Assembly (NCBI GenBank): GCA_030710515.1
Contig: JALBCR010000617.1
Span: 248,001-312,000 of the forward strand
From: Abscondita cerata
Lineage: Eukaryota > Arthropoda > Insecta > Coleoptera > Lampyridae
Length of the DNA: 64,000 nucleotides
Direction: 5' to 3'
The notes under the pieces are model-generated. The model was not told where the DNA came from. It saw only the letters and a list, made by a program, of their open reading frames with translations, and ran no database searches. Positions within the stretch are counted from its first letter, which is position 1. Each line of letters begins with the position of its first letter. This document shows positions 58,059 through 64,000 of this stretch, one piece after another. A program made the translations under genes and the position numbers.

Positions 58059-58585
58059 TATGGATACTGTTAAATATTTTACAGAAAATATCAGTTTCTC
58101 ATCTTTTACGTACAATTTAAAAATATTGTAAAATACTCTAATGTTAAAACTCCACGTCAACTATTTCATATTTTCCGCAATTGAGGTTATGGTTAATCTT
58201 CATTTTTTTTGTTGCACAGCAACGAAATTTTTATCGTTACCAATCTAAGATCATTAGCGGAACCAACTAAGAGAATACTAAAGACCCTAAAATTGTTAAT
58301 CATAAAACACCCTTTTATTTGAATATTGCTTTTATTTTATATACCTATTTAAAAAAATTTTATACATTAAAGCGGGATTATTATATTTTCTTTATATCCA
58401 CTTAAATAGAAGTTGAAATGTAATAAAATATTTCTATAACTGAACGCGCCCATAAGTAGACTATTGGAGGAGAATACTGCAACCTCATTGGTTGTACCGG
58501 AAAACATTACAGAGCAAAATAGTTTAAGGTTAGAATAATCTATTCGGACAGCGAATTGCAAAGTTCTTCATTAAAACAGTTAATA
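58059..58585. promoter_or_regulatory. Shared 5' intergenic region, ZIP7 / PSMA7
   Basis: 527 bases between divergent start codons, so the promoters of both genes must lie here. No TATA box is convincing for either. The only frame in it (58367-58561, minus) is not a gene. Confidence 0.5.
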
Positions 58586-59386
58586 ATGTCGGCTAGATAC
58601 GATCGCGCAATTACAGTATTTTCTCCCGACGGCCATTTACTTCAAGTTGAGTACGCTCAAGAAGCTGTACGCAAAGGATCGACCGCGGTAAATATAAACC
58701 AAATGTAGAATTAATTTCATTGCAAGTTTCAATTACAGGTAGGTGTAAGAGGAAAAGATGTTGTCGTTTTAGGTGTTGAAAAGAAATCTGTAGCTAAATT
58801 ACAAGAAGAACGAACTGTTCGCAAAATTTGCCTTTTAGATGATCATGTTGTGATGGCATTTGCTGGCCTTACTGCTGATGCTAGAATTTTAATCAATCGT
58901 GCTCAAATTGAATGTCAATCGCACAGATTAACTGTAGAGGATCCTGTTACTTTAGAGTATATTACTCGTTACATTGCAAGTTTGAAGCAAAAATACACAC
59001 AAAGTAATGGGAGACGTCCATTTGGAATGTCTTGTCTTATTGGAGGTTTTGATTATGACGGCTCAGGACACTTATATCAAACAGAACCTTCCGGCATTTA
59101 TTATGAGTGGAAAGCAAATGCAACAGGCAGATCAGCAAAAACTGTTCGAGAGTTTTTAGAAAAGTATTATACTGATGAGGGTGTTGAAACAGAAAAAGGT
59201 ACAGTTAAATTAGCTATTCACGCTTTACTGGAGGTTGTTCAGTCGGGGCAGAAGAATTTAGAAATTGCTGTTATGAGACGTGGAGAACCTATGGTCATGC
59301 TTGATGGTCAAACTATTGAAGAATATGTAAACATAATTGAAAAGGAAAAAGAAGAAGAGGTTGAAAAGAAAAAACAGAAGAAGTAG
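58586..59386 (+). CDS. PSMA7: 20S proteasome subunit alpha type-7 (alpha4)
   Basis: Non-catalytic alpha-ring subunit of the 20S core particle; gates substrate entry and docks regulatory caps. Exon 1, 58586-58687, encodes MSARYDRAITVFSPDGHLLQ with the alpha signature YDRAITVFSPDGHLLQVEYA. A 51-bp intron leads in phase to exon 2, 58739-59386, giving 249 residues, the expected size. Diagnostic stretches include GSTAVGVRGKDVVVLGVEKK, CLLDDHVVMAFAGLTADARI, RPFGMSCLIGGFDYDGSGHL and YEWKANATGRSAKTVREFLE. The Lys/Glu-rich tail EKEKEEEVEKKKQKK is usual for alpha4. AATAAA near 59484 is the likely poly(A) signal. No defects seen. Confidence 0.97.
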
Positions 59387-59789
59387 TTTTTATATATCGA
59401 TTATAAATACAATTTTGGTAATACAATTAATTCAAAAATTGTTAATTTTTCTACTACAATTAAACTGGTTTCATGCTAAGTAATAAACTAGTAAAAATAT
59501 TTTCTTCATAGTTTTAAACTATTTTATGTTTTAGTTTTTTTTTACTTTTGTTAGATGAATATTTGATTTTTTCACTTTCTGCCTAAACTGTTTTCTGAAG
59601 AGAACCTTCCTCAGCTTTGTATATGTGTCAATTTCAGCTTTGTGTACAGGAGTTGATAGATGCCATAGAAAGGTAACTATGATGACTTAAAAACGGGTGT
59701 GGGGGATTCTCATATACAATTCTTGAGTAAAATGGTTATCTAACATTATGCTAAAGCAAATTGGTCTTATTTTTATTGACAACAACGTC
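59387..59789. other. 3' flank of PSMA7
   Basis: Contains the poly(A) signal and otherwise nothing recognisable. Confidence 0.5.
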
Positions 59790-60090
59790 ATTTCATTCTA
59801 ATGTGTAGGCTGATATTTGAAATAGAAATGATGTTTTGTAGCTACAGCAGTAATCCCCGTGTCGTCAACAAACATCAGTATGCCGCTTAGAGTTCCACGA
59901 AATAGAAGCAGTCATTTATATCTAGGATAAACAGGACTATATTCTATTACAGACTTCTATCATACACCTTTATTGATGATCTGTGATGCTGATTTTATTT
60001 TTACAATCTCACGTTTTTCTTGTCAGGTGTAATTTTAAAACCATTTAAGTGATCAACTTCTTTCTCATATACAGTCTGTTCCAGATGTAA
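59790..60090 (-). pseudogene. LINE reverse transcriptase relic
   Basis: The minus strand near 59840-59900 reads SGILMFVDDTGITAVATKHH, like the F-A-D-D-T catalytic block of jockey-like reverse transcriptases, with GFKITPDKKNV-like sequence upstream at about 60015-60045 out of the usual order. It is heavily decayed and the ends are undefined. Confidence 0.45.
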
Positions 60091-61046
60091 TGATCTGCAG
60101 GGGCTCTGCAAAATCGCCATTTCAAATTTGAAAAATCCCGATTGGATCCGGAAAAAAACGATTTCTATTTTATTCTTTTTTGGGTTTATTTATTTATTTG
60201 TTTGTATATTGAGTTATAAACAAATACCTTTATAAGGTTTTATTAAACGTAAAATAACACGTCAAACGACATTAAATTAAAACAATTCTATAGTAAAGAT
60301 TAATATATTACATTCACCTCCACGTAACAGTTATTAACAAGACACAATATAATCTTGCAAATATCGAGGTAGTTACCGTAATCTAACTTGCTTCAAAGTT
60401 GAAGGAGAAACAACAGTAGTATTATCTACAGAATCTTCAGAAATGTTTTGCATTCTCTTAGAGATGTTTCAGCATTGGGTGCTTTGTCTTCCGCAGATTT
60501 GTCGGATGCGTTGTTTGGCTGGTACATTATCTTGCTCTTCAGATTGGTTTTCAAACGCTTCTTTTTGTGTTCCACCTACAGGAGCCAGAGTTACTTCTTT
60601 TACAAGCGGTTCAAATTTTGAGTTCCAAACATGCTGTCGCAGATATATACAGGTACTTGTCCAGGCTGTATTAGCCAAGAAGGGGTAATTTCTCCATTGC
60701 TGCTACCTGTGATATGTCGAAACATTCTTTCATGGGGTGTTTCATTAGTTGCTGTACTCAGTAATGACCTTATTGAGTGGAGAGCTTCTGGAAGTACAGA
60801 CTCCCATTGAGTGGTACGTTTTTCCAAAGACTTCAGAGCCAAAATTCAACAGTTTTCCAAATTATTCCATTATAGCGCACAACTTGACCATTACCTCGAG
60901 GATTGCAAGGCGTGGTCCTACTTGAAGCGATTCCGTTTGAGTTGAGAAAAGTTTTTACTTCATTTAGATATGGAAGAAGAGCCTCTGTCGGAATGTACGT
61001 ACAAATGAGAACCAAATAATAAAATCACATTTTTAAGACCGTCAAT

Positions 61047-61525
61047 TTATTTATTTATTTAATCGTATGGTACATTTTAAATATTGTATTGTGATGTGAG
61101 TGTAATGTATGGTGCCCCAGAAGATCAGTATAAACCTGCACAGTGTGGTGACGAAACCGTGTGCATTTGTGGATTGGTTCGTCTTGGCAAAGCATTTACT
61201 TTAAGGTTTAGGAAAACCAATAAAACCTAAACATGCCCACTCTTACCCACCCTAGTATTCACATGTAGTAATATTAATTAAGTGTGTAATGTAATTGTGT
61301 TTTGTGAAATTGTGTTTGTCATATAGTTAAGAACACAAACTTCTGTATTGTAAGTTGCCTAGTCAACTCTGTATATAAACTAGATGTAAATATTAATAAA
61401 GCCAGTTCCCGCTCAGCCGTCTTTGAATAAATAATAATTAACACCATCGTCCTAACTAATAAATAAGATAGTGTTGTACATTTTTTCCTAATTATCCGGT
61501 AGGGTCGTGATGACCAGGTCCGGAA
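61047..61525 (-). mobile_element. Short retroposon, ATAAA-tailed (copy 2), 9-bp TSD
   Basis: Same unit as 19605-19912. It lies between ACCGTCAAT at 61038-61046 and ACCGTCAAT at 61526-61534. Read on the minus strand it starts TTCCGGACCTGGTCATCACG and ends in TAAATAAATAAAT. It is interrupted by a 154-bp insert at 61317-61470; without it the unit is ~320 bp. It splits the gypsy integrase. Confidence 0.88.
61317..61470 (+). mobile_element. Candidate solo LTR with GTGTT duplication
   Basis: Absent from the sister copy at 19605-19912 and flanked here by GTGTT at 61312-61316 and 61471-61475. It starts TGTCATATAGTTAAG, contains TATATAAAC and AATAAAG in LTR-like order followed by CCAGTTCCCGCTCAGCC, and ends AATAAGATA. 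The end is not the canonical CA, so LTR identity is an inference. Confidence 0.65.
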
Positions 61526-61849
61526 ACCGTCAATGACAGTAGCAGATGTTATGTCTTTGAAAAGGATTGCAAACGGGAAACGTGAATATTCATCGACAAT
61601 GGTCAACATAAAATGATTACGGAAGGAAGAAAGAGGGTCTTTGAAATCAATGTTTAAGCGTTCAAATGCTGAAGTAGCTTTAATTAGTTTTCCATAATGT
61701 TTGTGAAATCTAGACTTATTTTGACTGCAAACAGGACACGAAGACACAACTTTTTTTACTTCTTCAAGCGAAAAAGGGAGGTTTTACTTCTTACGCAATG
61801 AAACATTCTCGTAATCCCAGGATGACACAAATATTTATGCACCTATTAA

Positions 61850-62390
61850 TGGAACAATATTTATTATATTAGGTGATGCGACAGAGCAAACGCGAGGAAA
61901 CACATCAGCCGCAGCGTTTTCGGTCCCCGGTCTGTACCCACATAACACATAACGTCTTGTGAACGTCCTTTTATAGTCCATAAAAGGTCCAAACGTCCAT
62001 TGCCATAACATGGACGTTTTGAGAATTCATATAACGTCCAATTATTTCAATTTCAAATCTTTTTGAAGTAGTGTGCGTTGAAATAATTGCGGCAAACAGA
62101 AAATGTTGCTGCGCTCGAATGTTTTTGGCGGTACAGTACGGGTTGCTTGAATAAACCGTATTCTTTTAGATTGAACACCAAACGCCTAAATTTGATTTTT
62201 GTGGTTGCCTCCGTCCCAGGTACTTGATCAAATACAAGTGTTCGGCTTCTACAGAATTTCTCCGGCATGTAATGTAGTAGGACAGCATATCAAATTTCTC
62301 TTCATTTGAAAACGTTACTTGCCCCATTGTAAAATATGACCTACACTGAAAAACGTTGCTAAACTGAAACTACTTTGTCATTTAAATAGA
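61850..62390. other. Unidentified insert within the gypsy element
   Basis: Separates RT from integrase. It includes a dense set of GGACGTT / AACGTCC repeats (61945-62035) and the minus frame 62053-62268, neither recognisable. Confidence 0.4.
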
Positions 62391-63030
62391 TTATGACAGA
62401 ATTAACAATGAAAGAAATGAAGTTCGTTGTTTAAAGTCAAATTGTACTTTCGAGCAGTCCATAAAGCGTTTAAGATTTCTATCAGGCTTCTTCTGATCTT
62501 TACCACACACAGTGACATCATCCAAGTAAGCATAGGTGTCAGTCAATTTCTCGATGCGTATAATCTTGTCTAGAACTCTTTGAAAAGCAGCAACCCCATT
62601 AGTGCACCAAATGGTATCCTCTTGTACTGGAATAATTGTCCACAAGCTGCAAAAGCAGTATACGGTTTGTCTTCTTCTTTTATTGAAAGCTGATAGTAAG
62701 CACTTTTAAATCAATCGTACTAAACACTTCATAGTTTGCAACACTGTTTACTATACTTTTGATTCAAGGCAGAGGGTAGGCGTCCAACTGAGTAAACTTG
62801 TTAATAGTTTGAGAGTAATCGACTACCATTCTTTTCTTGTGATGTTTTGACAAAATTACCAAGACTTGATCTCTCCAGGGTAATTGACTTGCTTCAATCA
62901 CATTCTCTTCAAGGAGTCGTTGGATTTCAGCTTGAATGAAAGCAGCGTCACTAGAAGTTTGTCTTCGAGTTTTCATAGCGCTCGGTCTACATTCCGATGA
63001 CAAATTTTCGAAAAGTGCTACTGGCATTTG
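62391..63030 (-). pseudogene. gypsy reverse transcriptase, frameshifted
   Basis: Minus-strand blocks: EIQRLLEENVIEASQLPWRD and QVLVILSKHHKKRMVVDYSQ (fingers), YEVFSTIDLKSAYYQLSIKE (first catalytic Asp), FQYKRIPFGAL, then AYLDDVTVCGKDQKKPDRNL with the YLDD box. Frameshifts occur near 62640 and 62760. RNase H is not recognised, probably displaced by the insert at 61850-62390. Confidence 0.82.
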
Positions 63031-63255
63031 CTACTGCTAAACTACAAATATTCAAGGGTGATTTTTCTCCGCCAAACTCTACTTGAACACTGGAGTGTTT
63101 TTTCATAATATCATGTCCAATTATTGCATCAGCGCAAAGATTCGGGAGAACACAAAGTTGTACGTTTGTGTACGTATGTCCTAATATGCAAAGATCAACC
63201 AGACACTAGCCGGATGTTTAAGAACGATGCGACGTCGATGTCGTAGTGATTTTTT

Positions 63256-64000
63256 CTAACGAAGAAATAATTCTTTTCGCTGAGCGATCGCTGATGAAAC
63301 TGCATGAACTAACCAGTATCCATTAAAGCACGTAATTCTATCCCATTGACTTTTATAGGAATATAATAGTTCTGTTAAGGCTTTTGACGAAACGGTTTTA
63401 CTGCAGCTGGTAGCAATTAGAGCAGAAACAGAAGATTTCTTCGTGTTAAACATGCGACTCTTATTACTTTTATTTGATTTACAAACTTTCCAATAGTGAC
63501 CACGCTTTAGATATTTTGTACAAGTAGCATTGCGAGCAGGACACCTTTCTCGAGAATGAGAATCATACCCAAAAAAATAACACTTACTGGAACTGGCTGC
63601 TAGGGTAGGTTCTTCTAAAGAGTCATTATTGATTTGTTTGTTTCAGAGGAGACGAAACAGGCGAAGTACAAATAGAATTTACCATCAACGAATGAACGTA
63701 GTACAGAGCCTGTTTCTTAGCAACTCCAGCAACCTTGCTTTATCGTGAGCATCAGTTAGAGTCAAAACAGGATTTTTAAGGAGACGTATGATGTGAGAGT
63801 CAGACAAGTCACGGATGAAAACATCTCTTACAAATTCGCCCTGGTATTGTTCAGTAGTGACTGCTTTAAAGTGACAAACTCTGGCTAACATGTTTAAAGT
63901 TTGAAAATATTGATCTACGGATTCTTTGGGTTGTTAGAAGCAAATTGCGAACTTGTGACGATTGTGAACTTCATTAAGACAGATTTTACACACAAACTCC
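63256..64000 (-). pseudogene. gypsy gag C-terminus and protease remnant
   Basis: At the right edge the frame reads MLARVCHFKAVTTEQYQGEF and VRDVFIRDLSDSHIIRLLKN (gag). It then gives zinc knuckles KCYFFGYDSHSRERCPARNA and CTKYLKRGHYWKVCK, followed by KSRMFNTKKSSVSALI and a decayed protease start. The gene continues beyond the window. Confidence 0.75.

Larger units (their letters stand above)
60450..61850 (-). pseudogene. gypsy integrase, split by a retroposon
   Basis: The part at 61535-61850 reads a zinc-binding start (VKKVVSSCPVCSQNKSRFHK in part), then FERLNIDFKDPLSSFRNHFM and LTIVDEYSRFPFAILFKDIT, which carry the catalytic-core Asp positions. After the insertion, 60450-61037 continues with HSDRGSSSISK-like sequence, NGIASSRTTPCNPRGNGQVV (the third catalytic residue would follow; relatives have GQVER, here GQVVR), and a C-terminal part ALKSLEKRTTQWESVLPEAL with NETPHERMFRH. 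Stops occur throughout. Confidence 0.8.
60380..64000 (-). mobile_element. Ty3/gypsy LTR retrotransposon, decayed, runs off window
   Basis: Minus-strand order from the right edge: gag C-terminus with two zinc knuckles, protease remnant, reverse transcriptase, then integrase ending near 60450. The order RT then integrase is that of Ty3/gypsy. Numerous stops and shifts make it inactive. It is interrupted by the retroposon at 61047-61525 and by unidentified sequence at about 61850-62390. The flanking LTRs were not identified; the 5' one lies beyond the window. Confidence 0.8.

Noticed and set aside
60443..60688. Plus ORF of 81 codons
   Set aside because: Antisense of the gypsy integrase C-terminal region.
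1..64000. A new multi-gene defence or metabolic system
   Set aside because: The real genes are unrelated single-copy eukaryotic genes with their own promoters; the remaining content is mobile DNA.

Overview
This is a gene-poor, AT-rich stretch of an animal nuclear genome, almost certainly an insect. Beetle is my best guess, from the mix of mariner/DUF4817-type elements, Penelope-like elements and insect-type genes, but the order is not proven. Genes have GT-AG introns (several only ~50 bp) and separate promoters. There is no sign of bacterial operons, CRISPR arrays or rRNA.

Layout: 0-26 kb is essentially gene-free and built from decayed and nested mobile DNA. It holds small foldback elements, a truncated DUF4817/mariner-like transposase (2.9-3.6 kb), a 3.9-kb palindrome made from a Tc1/mariner-like element (6.6-10.5 kb), a foldback element carrying a Cys-rich protein relic and a nested mariner (20.4-24.0 kb), and a TIR element holding a LINE 3' end (24.1-25.6 kb). 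At 26.7-31.0 kb lies a four-exon aromatic-L-amino-acid decarboxylase-family gene on the minus strand. It carries the Asn typical of aldehyde synthases where true decarboxylases have His. Its first intron holds a complete 2.26-kb TIR transposon, and its last exon has a one-base frameshift.

At 32-36 kb are two head-to-head pairs of Penelope-like element remnants (RT plus GIY-YIG), the first lying inside an older TIR element. At 36-47 kb come more foldback elements, a small unknown two-exon gene (41.36-42.28 kb), transposase-derived relics, and a pogo/Jerky-like transposon with clean TA target-site duplication (44.52-46.89 kb). At 48.0-49.16 kb is a 5'-truncated LINE with poly(A) and 11-bp TSD whose C-terminus looks like an R2-type CCHC plus restriction-like endonuclease. 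It sits just upstream of an unidentified membrane-protein gene (49.25 kb on).

The conserved block is 55.4-59.4 kb: TTC19 (mitochondrial complex III assembly), the zinc transporter ZIP7/Catsup (minus strand), and proteasome subunit alpha4 (PSMA7), with ZIP7 and PSMA7 divergent from a shared ~0.5-kb intergenic region. From 60.4 kb to the end is a decayed Ty3/gypsy element in minus orientation. It is interrupted by a short retroposon with 9-bp TSD, which is itself interrupted by what looks like a 154-bp solo LTR with 5-bp TSD.

The genes have unrelated functions: catecholamine/cuticle chemistry, mitochondria, ER/Golgi zinc and protein turnover. I see no new multi-gene system. The most unusual content is the palindromic and nested transposon architecture, hammerhead-like motifs in Penelope-derived repeats, and two one-base frameshifts in otherwise well-conserved genes.
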